Shown here: positions 25,224 to 34,355 of the stretch, in pieces
Layout: each line of letters starts with the position of its first letter
How positions within the stretch are numbered: position 1 is the stretch's first letter
From: JBBARC01 sp040400005
GTDB lineage: Bacteria; Pseudomonadota; Alphaproteobacteria; Acetobacterales; Acetobacteraceae
NCBI GenBank assembly: GCA_040400005.1
Contig: JBBARC010000021.1
Coordinates: forward strand, 1-47,488
Reading direction: 5' to 3'
DNA: 47,488 nucleotides
Notes under the pieces: generated by a model
Seen by the model: the letters and a program-made list of their open reading frames with translations, nothing else
The model's database searches: none
Told to the model about the DNA's origin: nothing
Translations under genes and position numbers: made by a program

Positions 25224-25303
25224 GGCGCAGGTTTAGGCATACAAGCGGCACGCGGCCAAGCCGCAAGCACATGGAAAGCTGTCCATGTCGCCGAAGGGTC
25301 GGG

Positions 25304-26092
25304 CTAAACCAGCACCAGGGCGACCAGCACCGCCGCATTCAGCAGCAGCGCCAGCGGCGCCAGCCGGGCCAGCACGCGCGCCACCGGCCGGGTTTGCCCG
25401 GCAATGCCCAGCAACGCCAGCATGGGCACGGTGCCCAGGCCAAACACTGCCATGGCCAGCGCCCCCAACGCCGGCGAGCCGGTGGCCGCCGCCGCAGCAA
25501 GGGCCGCATAAACCAGGCCGCAGGGCAAAAACCCCAATGCCAGCCCCAGGCCAAACCGGCCACCCAGGGATGCCCGGTTAAGCCCCCGGGTGAACCGCAA
25601 AATACCCTGGGCGAGCAGTTTGGGCGGGTGCTGCGGCAGCACGGCCGCAATCCCCGGCGCCACCCGGCGCAGCGCAAAGCCCAAAAACAGGCCGGCGGCC
25701 ACCAGCAGCAGCACCGGGCGCATGGCTGCCAAAAATGGGGCTACCAAAAATGGGGCCGGCAAAAATGGGGCTGGCAAAAATGGGGCCGCCGCCACGCCAC
25801 GGGCGATACCGCCGGCCGCCGCCCCCAGGGCTGCATAGGTGATCAAACGGCCAGCATGGTACGGCAGCAGCAAACTTGCGCGCAGCCGGCGCGCTTCGGT
25901 TAAGCGGCGGCCGGGGATCGCCGCCATGCGATCGGCCACCTGGGCCAGCACAAACGGGCCGCACATCGGGCCGCAATGGGTGACACTGCCACCGGCGGCG
26001 GCCAAAAACATGCCGGCCAGCAAGCCGCCGGTTAGGGCCACACCGTGGGTGCCGGGAGCACAGATGGCGGCAAACCACGCCGGGATCATCAT
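25304..26092 (-). CDS. SafE/TauE-like (COG2836 type) membrane protein
   Basis: About 262-aa polytopic membrane protein with the motif THCGPMCGPF near residues 38-47 (HCxxMC, possibly metal-binding) and LGFLPCGLVYAALAAA near 185. Members are often found beside cbb3 oxidase genes and may serve metal handling or cytochrome assembly; this one lies directly upstream of and divergent from ccoN. Start ATG 26092 or 26089. A 15-bp in-frame tandem repeat (25733-25795) encodes four units of APFLx in a loop near residue 115. Substrate unknown. Confidence 0.78.
   Translation of the reverse strand: MMIPAWFAAICAPGTHGVALTGGLLAGMFLAAAGGSVTHCGPMCGPFVLAQVADRMAAIPGRRLTEARRLRASLLLPYHAGRLITYAALGAAAGGIARGVAAAPFLPAPFLPAPFLVAPFLAAMRPVLLLVAAGLFLGFALRRVAPGIAAVLPQHPPKLLAQGILRFTRGLNRASLGGRFGLGLALGFLPCGLVYAALAAAAATGSPALGALAMAVFGLGTVPMLALLGIAGQTRPVARVLARLAPLALLLNAAVLVALVLV
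25733..25795. repeat. In-frame 15-bp tandem repeat, four units
   Basis: Four consecutive units of the pattern CAAAAATGGGGCY plus two variable bases, inside the SafE-like gene, coding APFLx repeats on the minus strand. Unit length is a multiple of three, so copy-number change would keep the frame. Confidence 0.8.
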
Positions 26093-26120
26093 CGGCACCC
26101 CCAGGGCGATTGGCTGACTG

Positions 26121-26276
26121 TAAAAAAGCAAGAATTTTCTTCTTTCTGGAGAAAAAAACAAAAAAGACTTTTTTGACGCTGCTTCGGCGAACGCGGTGGC
26201 AGGGTTGCCCCTGTCCCCGCATTATAAAAGTCTTTTTGCTTCTTTTTCTTCAGAAAAAGAAGAGTCTCACTTTCAC
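26121..26276 (+). repeat. Double-hairpin intergenic element, copy 2
   Basis: Outer hairpin (TTTTCTTCTTTCTGGAGAAAAAAA, imperfect), inner arms AAAAAAGACTTTTTT and ATAAAAGTCTTTTT, GC-rich core (GACGCTGCTTCGGCGAACGC), second outer hairpin CTTTTTCTTCAGAAAAAG. It lies in a divergent promoter region between the SafE-like gene and ccoN, where a terminator is not expected. Confidence 0.8.
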
Positions 26277-26301
26277 CCGATGGCCCTGATGGCAGCACCG
26301 A

Positions 26302-26315
26302 TTGATCCACGTCAA
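26302..26315 (+). promoter_or_regulatory. FNR/FixK-type box upstream of ccoN
   Basis: TTGATCCACGTCAA matches the FNR/FixK/ANR anaerobox TTGAT-N4-ATCAA at all but one position. A TACACTAATTA stretch at 26330-26341 could hold the -10 hexamer, placing the box near -40 as for class II activation. It would couple cco expression to low oxygen. Confidence 0.8.
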
Positions 26316-26379
26316 AGCTGATTTCGTGATACACTAATTATGGTCCCGCGACGAATAGTGCGGTGCAAAAGGATGTGGC

Positions 26380-28038
26380 ATGGCGAATATTGGCGCAACA
26401 CCGGTGCAGGCACCGGCCGATCCCGGGGCCCTGGTGATGGGCATGATGATGTCGCTACTGGGCATCCTTGGCGTGTTCTTTGCTGCCCGCGCACAGGATG
26501 TGGAAATTTCGATTTTCGGGTTTTCCCTGCTCGCCTTCGCCATTATGTTCGTGTTCGGCCTGCTGCGGCAGCATTACGATACGGTGGACAGCCACGCCCC
26601 GGCCGCTCGCTACAATGAAGATGTGGTGCGCAAATTCGTCATCGCCACCCTATTTTGGGGCGTGGCCGGGTTTACCGTAGGCTGCTGGATCGCCGCCGAA
26701 CTGGCCTGGCCCGCACTGAATTTAGGCCTGCCGTGGAGCAATTTTGGCCGGCTTCGCCCGGTGCACACATCGGCCGTGATCTTTGCCTTTGGCGGCAACG
26801 CGTTGTTTGGAACATCATTATATGTGGTGCAACGCACCTGCCGGGCATCATTGTTTGGTGGCCGCGCGGTCGCCGATTTTTTGTTCTGGGGCTATAATTT
26901 CTTCATTATACAAGCGGCGTTGAGCTACGTGCTGGGCTTCAGCCAGGGCCAGGAATATGCCGAACCCGAATGGCATTTGGATCTGTGGCTCACCATTGTT
27001 TGGGTTATTTACGCGATTGTTTTCATCGGCACGCTAATGAAACGCGAAGAGCCGCATATCTATGTCGCCAACTGGTTTTATCTGTCGTTCATCCTCACCG
27101 TGGCGGTGCTGCATATTGTCAATAATATCGCGATCCCGGTTAGCTTCGGCACGGCGAAAAGCTACACCGTGTATTCCGGCACCCAGAATGCGTTGATCCA
27201 ATGGTGGTATGGCCATAATGCGGTCGGCTTTTTTCTCACCGCCGGTTTTTTGGGCATGATGTATTATTTCATCCCCAAAGCCGCCAACCGGCCGGTGTAT
27301 TCGTATCGCTTGTCTATCGTGCATTTCTGGTCGCTAATTTTTATGTATATCTGGGCAGGCCCCCATCATCTGCACTACACCGCTTTGCCTGATTGGGCGC
27401 AAACGCTGGGGGCTGCGTTTTCCATCATGCTGTGGATGCCCAGCTGGGGCGGCATGATCAACGGGCTGATGACGCTATCTGGCGCGTGGGATAAATTGCG
27501 CACCGATCCGGGTTTGCGGTTTTCGGTTACCGCCGTTGGGTTTTACGGCATGTCCACCTTTGAAGGGCCGGTGATGTCGGTGCGCTCGGTCAATGCGTTG
27601 AGCCATTATACCGATTGGGGCATTGGCCATGTGCATTCCGGCAGCTTGGGCTGGGTTGGTTTTATCACCTTTGGCGCGCTCTACTACGTGGTGCCGGTGT
27701 TATGGGGGCGCGAGAAAATGTATTCCACCCGCATGATCGCCTGGCATTATTGGGTGGCAACGGTGGGTATCGTTTTCTACATCAGCGCCATGTGGGTGGC
27801 CGGCATCATGGAAGGGCTGATGTGGCGCGCCTATGATGCGCAGGGGTTTTTGCAATATTCGTTTCTGGAATCTGTGGTCGCCGTGCATCCGCTTTACGTC
27901 ATTCGGCTGTTTGGCGGGCTGCTGTATTTATCTGGCGCCCTGATCATGGTGGTGAATATGGCAATGACCATTTCTGGCCGGACGCCGGCGGCGGCACACC
28001 AGGAACCGGCATCCTTCCAACTGATTGCGGCGGAGTAG
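26380..28038 (+). CDS. ccoN: cbb3-type cytochrome c oxidase subunit I
   Basis: 552-aa haem-copper oxidase catalytic subunit, about 12 to 14 membrane helices. Ligand regions: VHTSAVIFAFGGNALFGTS (His129), WWYGHNAVGFFLT (His279, copper B side), GPHHLHYTALPDW (His329-His330) and GIGHVHSGSLGWVGF. It reduces O2 with high affinity and pumps protons. ATG 26380 is preceded by AAAGGA and by an FNR/FixK-type box at 26302. First gene of a continuous ccoNOQPGHIS run. Confidence 0.97.
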   Translation: MANIGATPVQAPADPGALVMGMMMSLLGILGVFFAARAQDVEISIFGFSLLAFAIMFVFGLLRQHYDTVDSHAPAARYNEDVVRKFVIATLFWGVAGFTVGCWIAAELAWPALNLGLPWSNFGRLRPVHTSAVIFAFGGNALFGTSLYVVQRTCRASLFGGRAVADFLFWGYNFFIIQAALSYVLGFSQGQEYAEPEWHLDLWLTIVWVIYAIVFIGTLMKREEPHIYVANWFYLSFILTVAVLHIVNNIAIPVSFGTAKSYTVYSGTQNALIQWWYGHNAVGFFLTAGFLGMMYYFIPKAANRPVYSYRLSIVHFWSLIFMYIWAGPHHLHYTALPDWAQTLGAAFSIMLWMPSWGGMINGLMTLSGAWDKLRTDPGLRFSVTAVGFYGMSTFEGPVMSVRSVNALSHYTDWGIGHVHSGSLGWVGFITFGALYYVVPVLWGREKMYSTRMIAWHYWVATVGIVFYISAMWVAGIMEGLMWRAYDAQGFLQYSFLESVVAVHPLYVIRLFGGLLYLSGALIMVVNMAMTISGRTPAAAHQEPASFQLIAAE

Positions 28039-28042
28039 GCCC

Positions 28043-28762
28043 ATGCTGGAACGTCATGGCAGTATCGAACGCAATGTTTTTCTGCTGCTGGTGCTGGCGC
28101 TGGTCACTGTATCGGTGGGTGGCATCGTTGAAATTGTGCCGCTATTCACCATTGAAACCACGGTAGAACACGTCAAAGGGGTGCGGCCGTTAAGCCCGCT
28201 AGAACTCGCCGGGCGCGACATCTACGTGCGCGAAGGCTGCTACACTTGCCACAGCCAGATGATCCGCGCGCTAAAAGACGAAGTGGAGCGTTACGGTCAT
28301 TACTCACTGGCCGCTGAAAGCATGTATGATCATCCGTTTCAGTGGGGATCGAAACGCATCGGGCCCGATCTGGCCCGCGTCGGCGGCAAATATTCCAACG
28401 ACTGGCACTACGCGCATCTGGCCAACCCGCAATCGATCGTGCCGGAAAGCATCATGCCAAAATACGCATTTTTGGCACAAACTGAGCTTAACTACACCGA
28501 TATCGCCCAGCATCTGAACGTGCTGCGGGTGGAAAATGTGCCCTACACGGATGAGGACATCAAAAAAGCGGTGGCCGATGTGCGCGCCGAGGCCGATCCC
28601 GCGGCCGATATCACCGATCTGCAAAAACGCTACGCCCGTGCGGCGGTGGCCACCGGCAATGGCCGTATGGTTAGCGAAATGGACGCGGTGGTGGCCTATT
28701 TGCAGGGCTTGGGTAACCAGGTGAATTTCGCCACCACCACCGAAGAGCAGTTGCAGCAATAG
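28043..28762 (+). CDS. ccoO: cbb3 oxidase monohaem cytochrome c subunit
   Basis: 239-aa membrane-anchored cytochrome c. N-terminal anchor (VFLLLVLALVTVSVGGIVEI) and a single haem site CYTCH at residues 66-70, with SIMPKYAFL containing the distal Met. ATG 28043, four bases after the ccoN stop, preceded by GCGGAG. Full length. Confidence 0.96.
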   Translation: MLERHGSIERNVFLLLVLALVTVSVGGIVEIVPLFTIETTVEHVKGVRPLSPLELAGRDIYVREGCYTCHSQMIRALKDEVERYGHYSLAAESMYDHPFQWGSKRIGPDLARVGGKYSNDWHYAHLANPQSIVPESIMPKYAFLAQTELNYTDIAQHLNVLRVENVPYTDEDIKKAVADVRAEADPAADITDLQKRYARAAVATGNGRMVSEMDAVVAYLQGLGNQVNFATTTEEQLQQ

Positions 28763-28786
28763 AGGTGCGGCAGAGGAGTATTGGTG

Positions 28787-28954
28787 ATGAGCCATCTTTT
28801 TAACCGCGTCATCGATGCCTTGTGGTGGGCGCAGGCCCATGTCGTGCTGGGTATGGGGGCGGTGTTTATCCTCATTGTGGTGGGCACCTACTGGCCATCG
28901 CGCCGGCAGGGCGTTGAAGAGTGCGGGCTTATCCCGCTGCGTGACGATCAATAG
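28787..28954 (+). CDS. ccoQ: cbb3 oxidase small subunit CcoQ
   Basis: 55-aa single-span protein (hydrophobic VVLGMGAVFILIVVGTYW near residues 19-36, then SRRQG), the usual form of CcoQ/FixQ, which stabilises CcoP in the complex. ATG 28787 has AGGAG about nine bases upstream (28773-28778). It fills the 207-bp space between ccoO and ccoP. Confidence 0.88.
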   Translation: MSHLFNRVIDALWWAQAHVVLGMGAVFILIVVGTYWPSRRQGVEECGLIPLRDDQ

Positions 28955-28969
28955 AGAGGCCGCCTGGTT

Positions 28970-29839
28970 ATGGCTAAAAAACCGCCTACCGACGAGATCA
29001 GCGGCATCGAGACCACCGGCCATGAATGGGACGGGGTGCGTGAACTCAACAACCCGCTGCCCAAATGGTGGCTGTATGTGTTCTATGCCTGCATCGCCTG
29101 GGCGTTTGGCATGTTTGTGCTGTACCCGTCGATCCCTGGCATCCATGGCTATTGGCACGGGATTTTGCATTACTCCACGCGGGTGCAAGCCATGGCCGGG
29201 GCGGCCAAAATGCACGAACAACATGCCGATGCGATGACCAAGATCGAAACTTTACCGATTGAGCAAGTCGCCGCCGATCCGGTGCTGATGGCAACAGCAC
29301 AAGTGGCAGGCCACAGCGCATTCGCCAATAACTGCCAACCTTGCCACGGGGCGAACGGCACTGGCCGCATCGGCTACCCAGCCTTAGGCGATGATGTGTG
29401 GCTGTGGGGCGGAAAACTTACCGATATCGAAACCACGCTCACACACGGTATTCGCGCGACCGATGCCGATGCGCGCCAAAGCATGATGCCGGCCTTTGGC
29501 ACCGATGGCATACTAAAACCTGCACAAATTGAGGCGGTGGCCGATTATGTCGGTCTGTGGTGGGGCTTTACCGATGCCACCGCTAACACCAGCGCCGGCC
29601 AAAAAGTATATGCCGAAAATTGCGCATCGTGCCACGGCGATAAAGGCCAAGGCTTGCATGATTTTGGCGCGCCGCCGCTGGCTGCCAAAGTGCATCTTTA
29701 TGGCGCTGATCGGGCCGCCGTGGTGGCGCAGGTCACCCACCCGCGCCATGGCGTGATGCCAAACTGGAACACCCGCCTGGATCGCGGCACAATTCGTAGT
29801 TTGGCGCTGTATGTTCACGCTTTAGGTGGCGGCGAATAG
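28970..29839 (+). CDS. ccoP: cbb3 oxidase dihaem cytochrome c subunit
   Basis: 289-aa subunit with N-terminal anchor (WWLYVFYACIAWAFGMFVLY) and two haem sites, CQPCH at residues 122-126 and CASCH at 218-222, as expected for CcoP/FixP. It takes electrons from a soluble cytochrome and passes them to CcoO. The upstream region before ATG 28970 holds AGAGGC. Full length. Confidence 0.96.
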   Translation: MAKKPPTDEISGIETTGHEWDGVRELNNPLPKWWLYVFYACIAWAFGMFVLYPSIPGIHGYWHGILHYSTRVQAMAGAAKMHEQHADAMTKIETLPIEQVAADPVLMATAQVAGHSAFANNCQPCHGANGTGRIGYPALGDDVWLWGGKLTDIETTLTHGIRATDADARQSMMPAFGTDGILKPAQIEAVADYVGLWWGFTDATANTSAGQKVYAENCASCHGDKGQGLHDFGAPPLAAKVHLYGADRAAVVAQVTHPRHGVMPNWNTRLDRGTIRSLALYVHALGGGE

Positions 29840-29862
29840 GGGTTTGGGTGTAAGCATCGGTT

Positions 29863-31308
29863 ATGGCAATTCCATCCCCCGCCCCGGCCGATCCTGGGGT
29901 GCTGTACGCGCCGCGCAAACAGGTTTACACCAAAGACGTTTACGGCCCGGTGCGCAGTGCCAAATCCGCAATCCTGACCGCCTGCCTGATGATCTATTAC
30001 GTCGTGCCGTGGTTTCGCTGGAACCGCGGCACGGGTGTGCCCAACCAGGCGGTGCTGCTGGATATCGGCAATGAGCGTTTTTATTTTTTCAATATCGTGC
30101 TGTGGCCGCAGGATATTTATTTGCTTGCCGGCGCCCTGATACTGGCAGCGTTTTCGCTGTTTTTCGTCACCAGCATGTTTGGCCGGGTGTGGTGCGGTTA
30201 TACCTGTCCGCAAACGGTGTGGACCGATCTGTTCATGACCGTGGAACGCTGGATCGAAGGCGATCGCAACACCCGCATGAAACGCGATGCGGCACCGTGG
30301 ACCCCACACACCTGGCAGTTAAAACTAACCAAGCACGCCGCCTGGCTGGGCATTGCGTTCTGGACCGGCGGCGCCTGGATTATGTACTACGCCGACGCAC
30401 CCAGCACCGTTGTGCAATTCTGGACCGGCACTGCCGCTATGCCGGTGTATTTTTTCATCGGCCTGTTTACCCTCACCACCTATCTGCTGGCCGGCCACGC
30501 GCGCGAACAAGTGTGCACCTATATGTGCCCATGGCCGCGCTTTCAGGCCGCCATGCTGGACGAACAAAGTCTGATCGTCACCTACCAAGCCTGGCGCGGC
30601 GAACCGCGCGCGGCCGGGCGCCGCGACCTGATCGATTTTAGCGAACCGGTGGGTGATTGCATTGATTGCGCGGCGTGCGTGAATGTCTGCCCCACCGGCA
30701 TCGATATTCGCAACGGCACGCAGTTAGAATGCATCAATTGCGGCCTGTGCATCGATGCCTGCAACCACGTGATGGAAAAAACCGGCAGTAAGCCGTATCT
30801 CATCACCTGGGATACGCTGGCCCGCCAAAAAGCCAAAAGCGAAGGGCGCCGGACCAAACTGAAACTTATCCGCACGCGCACGAGTGTTTATGCAGCAGCC
30901 GTGGCGCTGGTCAGTGTAGGCCTGGTGGTGGCGTTATTTACCCGCTCCACCGCAACCTTGTCGGTTATCCACGATCGCGCGCCGCTGTTTATTACGTTAA
31001 AAGATGGCACGCTGCGCAATGGCTACACGGTAAAAATTGCCAATAAAACGCAAATTGCGGCAAATTACACCCTGCATGTTGAAGGCTTGCCGGGTGCGGT
31101 TGTGTCCCTGCCGGAAACTGGCGTTACCGGCAGCGGCGATTTGCCGCTCACCATCGGCGCCAGTGCGGTTGGCGCCTTTCGCGTGCTGGTGCAAGGCCCG
31201 GGCGCCTCGCTGCATGATGGCCGCTTGCCATTAAGCTTTACCCTGCATCAGCCCAGTGGTGGCAACATTGTCTATGATCAACTTTTCATGGGACCGGAAA
31301 CCGAATAA
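29863..31308 (+). CDS. ccoG: Cytochrome c oxidase accessory protein CcoG
   Basis: 481-aa membrane ferredoxin-like protein (FixG/RdxA). Several membrane helices occupy residues 35-200. Two 4Fe-4S clusters are marked by CIDCAACVNVCP (from residue 266) and CINCGLCIDACN. A C-terminal Ig-like domain follows. It is thought to reduce copper during cbb3 assembly. The stop TAA shares a base with the ccoH ATG. Confidence 0.95.
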   Translation: MAIPSPAPADPGVLYAPRKQVYTKDVYGPVRSAKSAILTACLMIYYVVPWFRWNRGTGVPNQAVLLDIGNERFYFFNIVLWPQDIYLLAGALILAAFSLFFVTSMFGRVWCGYTCPQTVWTDLFMTVERWIEGDRNTRMKRDAAPWTPHTWQLKLTKHAAWLGIAFWTGGAWIMYYADAPSTVVQFWTGTAAMPVYFFIGLFTLTTYLLAGHAREQVCTYMCPWPRFQAAMLDEQSLIVTYQAWRGEPRAAGRRDLIDFSEPVGDCIDCAACVNVCPTGIDIRNGTQLECINCGLCIDACNHVMEKTGSKPYLITWDTLARQKAKSEGRRTKLKLIRTRTSVYAAAVALVSVGLVVALFTRSTATLSVIHDRAPLFITLKDGTLRNGYTVKIANKTQIAANYTLHVEGLPGAVVSLPETGVTGSGDLPLTIGASAVGAFRVLVQGPGASLHDGRLPLSFTLHQPSGGNIVYDQLFMGPETE

Positions 31309-31778
31309 TGGCACAGCAACGCTGGCACTTTGGCTGGGCGTTTTTCCCGTTTTACCTGATCGCCGCCATGCTGCTGGTGGTGGCGGTGAACACCAAATTT
31401 ATCTATGCGGCGCTATCCACCTTTCCCGGTGAAGCGGGCAGCAATGATTTCGATCTGTCCAATCGCTATAACGCGGTTTTGGATCTGGCCGCCCAGCAGG
31501 CGGCAATGGGCTGGCACATCGGTACCCAGGCGGCCGCCGGCCAGGTGGTGGTGCGCCTCAAAACCAAAACTGACGCCACCTTGGCCGATGCTACACTTAC
31601 CGCAACCGCCATGCGCCCGTTGGGCGCCGATCACGCACATCCGCTGCAATTTCGCCAAACTGCACCTGGGGTTTATGCAGCACCGATCATCCTTGCGGCC
31701 GGTCAGTGGGATGTCATGCTGCACATCACGCATGGCGATCAAACCATGCGCATCACCAAGCGCATCATCGCCCCATGA
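31308..31778 (+). CDS. ccoH: cbb3 oxidase assembly protein CcoH (FixH)
   Basis: 156-aa protein with one N-terminal membrane helix (FFPFYLIAAMLLVVAVNTKF) and a periplasmic beta-rich domain of the FixH family (PLQFRQTAPGVYAAPIILAAGQWDV). Needed for stable assembly of the oxidase in known systems. Start overlaps the ccoG stop by one base. Confidence 0.9.
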   Translation: MAQQRWHFGWAFFPFYLIAAMLLVVAVNTKFIYAALSTFPGEAGSNDFDLSNRYNAVLDLAAQQAAMGWHIGTQAAAGQVVVRLKTKTDATLADATLTATAMRPLGADHAHPLQFRQTAPGVYAAPIILAAGQWDVMLHITHGDQTMRITKRIIAP

Positions 31779-31788
31779 TGCCCCCGCC

Positions 31789-34167
31789 GTGAGCGCCAGT
31801 CTGGCACGACCGGCAAGCCTGCAAAGCACCGTGCTGTGCGCGCATTGCGGCCTGCCAACCGCTGGCGGGCGTTTTTGCTGTGCCGGGTGTGATGCCGCCC
31901 ACGGGCTTATTCAAACCCTGGGCCTTGGCACCTATTACACCCGCCGCATTCTGGCCCGCGACCACTCCACTTTGCGCCCCGATCCCTTTAACGATGCTGC
32001 CCACATCAGCGTTGCCCGCCATGTGCAAACCGCGCCCGATGGCACGCACAGCATTGTTCTTGCGGTGGAAGGTTTAAGCTGCGGCGCCTGCGTGTGGCTG
32101 ATCGAACAGGTGCTGGCCGCCGAGGCAGGGGTTAAAACCGCGCGGGTCAATCTGACCACGCGGCGTTTAACCATTACTTTTACCGGCGACGCCACCCGCG
32201 CCGATCAACTGGCGGCGCGCGTCGCATCCCTGGGCTACCGTGTCGCCCCGTTTGATGCCGCCCGCCTGGCGCTGGCCGATGATGCGCACGGCCGGGCGCT
32301 CACCCGCGCACTGGCGGTCGCGGGGTTTGCTGCTGCCAACGTGATGCTGCTGTCACTCGGCACCTGGTTTGGGCTGACCCAGCACATGGGGCCGGCCACA
32401 CGCGATCTGCTGCATTGGGTATCAGCCCTGATCGCACTGCCAGCGGTTGCTTATAGCGGCCAGCCGTTTTTCCGCTCGGCGTTTGCGGCCCTTCGGCACG
32501 GGCGCAGCAACATGGATGTGCCGATCAGTATTGGCGTTATTATCGTAAGCTGCATGTCGCTGGCGGAAACCATCGCTGGTGGCGTGCATACCTATTTCGA
32601 TAGTGCAGTGACGTTACTGTTTTTTCTGCTGATCGGCCGCGTGCTTGATCATCGCGCCCGTGGGGCGGCACGGGCAACGGCGGCCCAATTGCTGATGCTG
32701 CGGGCAAGCGACGTGCGGGTGCAGGCGGCCGACGGCACGGTGCACCGTGTCGCCAGTGAAACTATTGTGCCCGGCGACATTGTGCTGGTCGCCATGGGGG
32801 AACGTATCGGCGCCGATGGCATTATTCTCACCGGCGACACCACACTGGATAGCAGCGTGATCAGCGGCGAAAGCCTGCCGCAGCCCGCCGCCCCCGGCGC
32901 GCAGGTGTTTGCCGGCATGCTCAATTTGGGTGCTGCCATTACCGTGCGGGCAAACGCAACCGCTGCCGACACACTACTTGCCGAATGCCAGCGCCTGATC
33001 GATGCCGCCCAAACCGCACGCGGCCGGTTTGTGGCCCTTGCCGATCGCATCGCGCGCGCCTACGCGCCGGCCGTGCACCTCACCGCACTCACCACTTTTA
33101 TGGTGTGGTATTTTGTCGCCGGGCGGGATTTTGCCTGGTGTTTGCGCACAGCCGTATCCGTGCTGATCATCACCTGCCCGTGCGCCCTGGCTTTGGCCGT
33201 GCCAGCCGTGCAGGTGATCGCCACATCGCGGTTGATGCGCCTTGGCGTGCTGCTAAAATCGCCCACCGCGCTGGAACGTTTGGCCCAGGTTGATACCGTC
33301 GTGTTCGATAAAACCGGCACCTTGACCGAGCCTACCCTACACTTGGCGCCGGGCGCGGATGCTGCATCGGTAAAACTCGCGGCAAGTCTTGCCAGCACCA
33401 GCCGCCACCCGTTGTGCCGCGCTTTGTGCGAAGCGGCCGGCCCGGTTGCCGCGCGGGCGGGCGTTACCGAATTGCCCGCACAAGGCATCTTGGCTTTCAC
33501 ACAAGGGGGCGAGTTGCGGTTAGGCCGTGCGGCGTTTTGTGCTGTTATCGCCGAACCGGCAGACAGCCCCGAACTGTGGCTAACCACACCGCATACCCCC
33601 CCTGTGCGCTTCACTTTTGCCGAGGCGCTGCGCAGGGACTCTGCCAAAACGGTGGCCACGCTTGGGGCGCGCGGTTTTGGTTTGGCGTTGATTTCCGGCG
33701 ACCACGCCGCCTCGGTGCAGCGCATCGCCGCCACGCTGGGCATCACCACCTGGCGGGCGCGCATGACCCCGCCGGAAAAAGCGGCCTACCTTGGCGAACT
33801 CGCCACTGCCGGCCACCACGCGCTGATGGTGGGCGACGGGCTGAACGATGCGCCATCCCTGGCGGCCGCCTACGTATCCTGTGCGCCGGCCAGTGCCGCC
33901 GATATCTCCCAAACGGTGGCCGATGTGGTGATCCAGGGTGCCACGCTGGCGCCGCTCGCCTTGCTGCTGGCCACCGCCCGGCGGGCGCGCCGCGCCATCG
34001 CGCAAAACCTGGTAATCTCCCTGCTCTACAACCTGATCATGGTGCCGTTGGCGATCAGCGGTGCGGTGACCCCGTGGATCGCCGCCATTGCGATGTCGGG
34101 GTCTTCGCTGCTGGTGATGGGCAATGCCTTCCGTGGCACGTATCGTGCCGGTGGAGACCGCAGATGA
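31789..34167 (+). CDS. ccoI: Copper-translocating P-type ATPase CcoI (FixI)
   Basis: About 792-aa P1B-type ATPase exporting copper to the periplasm for cbb3 assembly. An N-terminal cysteine cluster (CAHCG, CCAGC), an HMA domain with CGAC at residue 98, the transmembrane CPC at 463-465 and the phosphorylation site DKTGT at 507 are present; GDGLNDAPSLAAA closes the P domain. GTG 31789 is the only plausible start after ccoH in this frame and lacks a good ribosome binding site, so translation may be coupled. A frame back to 31405 overlaps ccoH and is rejected. Confidence 0.94.
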   Translation: MSASLARPASLQSTVLCAHCGLPTAGGRFCCAGCDAAHGLIQTLGLGTYYTRRILARDHSTLRPDPFNDAAHISVARHVQTAPDGTHSIVLAVEGLSCGACVWLIEQVLAAEAGVKTARVNLTTRRLTITFTGDATRADQLAARVASLGYRVAPFDAARLALADDAHGRALTRALAVAGFAAANVMLLSLGTWFGLTQHMGPATRDLLHWVSALIALPAVAYSGQPFFRSAFAALRHGRSNMDVPISIGVIIVSCMSLAETIAGGVHTYFDSAVTLLFFLLIGRVLDHRARGAARATAAQLLMLRASDVRVQAADGTVHRVASETIVPGDIVLVAMGERIGADGIILTGDTTLDSSVISGESLPQPAAPGAQVFAGMLNLGAAITVRANATAADTLLAECQRLIDAAQTARGRFVALADRIARAYAPAVHLTALTTFMVWYFVAGRDFAWCLRTAVSVLIITCPCALALAVPAVQVIATSRLMRLGVLLKSPTALERLAQVDTVVFDKTGTLTEPTLHLAPGADAASVKLAASLASTSRHPLCRALCEAAGPVAARAGVTELPAQGILAFTQGGELRLGRAAFCAVIAEPADSPELWLTTPHTPPVRFTFAEALRRDSAKTVATLGARGFGLALISGDHAASVQRIAATLGITTWRARMTPPEKAAYLGELATAGHHALMVGDGLNDAPSLAAAYVSCAPASAADISQTVADVVIQGATLAPLALLLATARRARRAIAQNLVISLLYNLIMVPLAISGAVTPWIAAIAMSGSSLLVMGNAFRGTYRAGGDRR

Positions 34168-34301
34168 ACTCGCTGATCTGGCTAATTCTGATGAGTTTGG
34201 CATTGGGCCTGGGGGCGCTCGCGCTATTCTTATGGTCGTTGCACACCGGCCAATATGAAGATTTGGATGGCGCCGCCCAGCGCATATTGTTCGACGAGTA
34301 A
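34164..34301 (+). CDS. ccoS: cbb3 oxidase maturation protein CcoS
   Basis: 45-aa single-span protein (LIWLILMSLALGLGALALFL, then SLHTGQYEDLDGAAQRIL), the normal CcoS/FixS form with the conserved GQY-x-DLDG-x-A-x-RIL tail. ATGA overlap with ccoI. Known members are needed for metal insertion into cbb3. Last gene of the cluster. Confidence 0.92.
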   Translation: MNSLIWLILMSLALGLGALALFLWSLHTGQYEDLDGAAQRILFDE

Positions 34302-34355
34302 GCTCGGCGCGCGGACGCACTTGCACCCAACCGCCGGCAGTGACACAGCCGCGCT

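Noticed and set aside
31405..31788. Long N-terminal extension of ccoI
   Set aside because: Overlaps ccoH in another frame and lacks P-type ATPase features; GTG 31789 fits.
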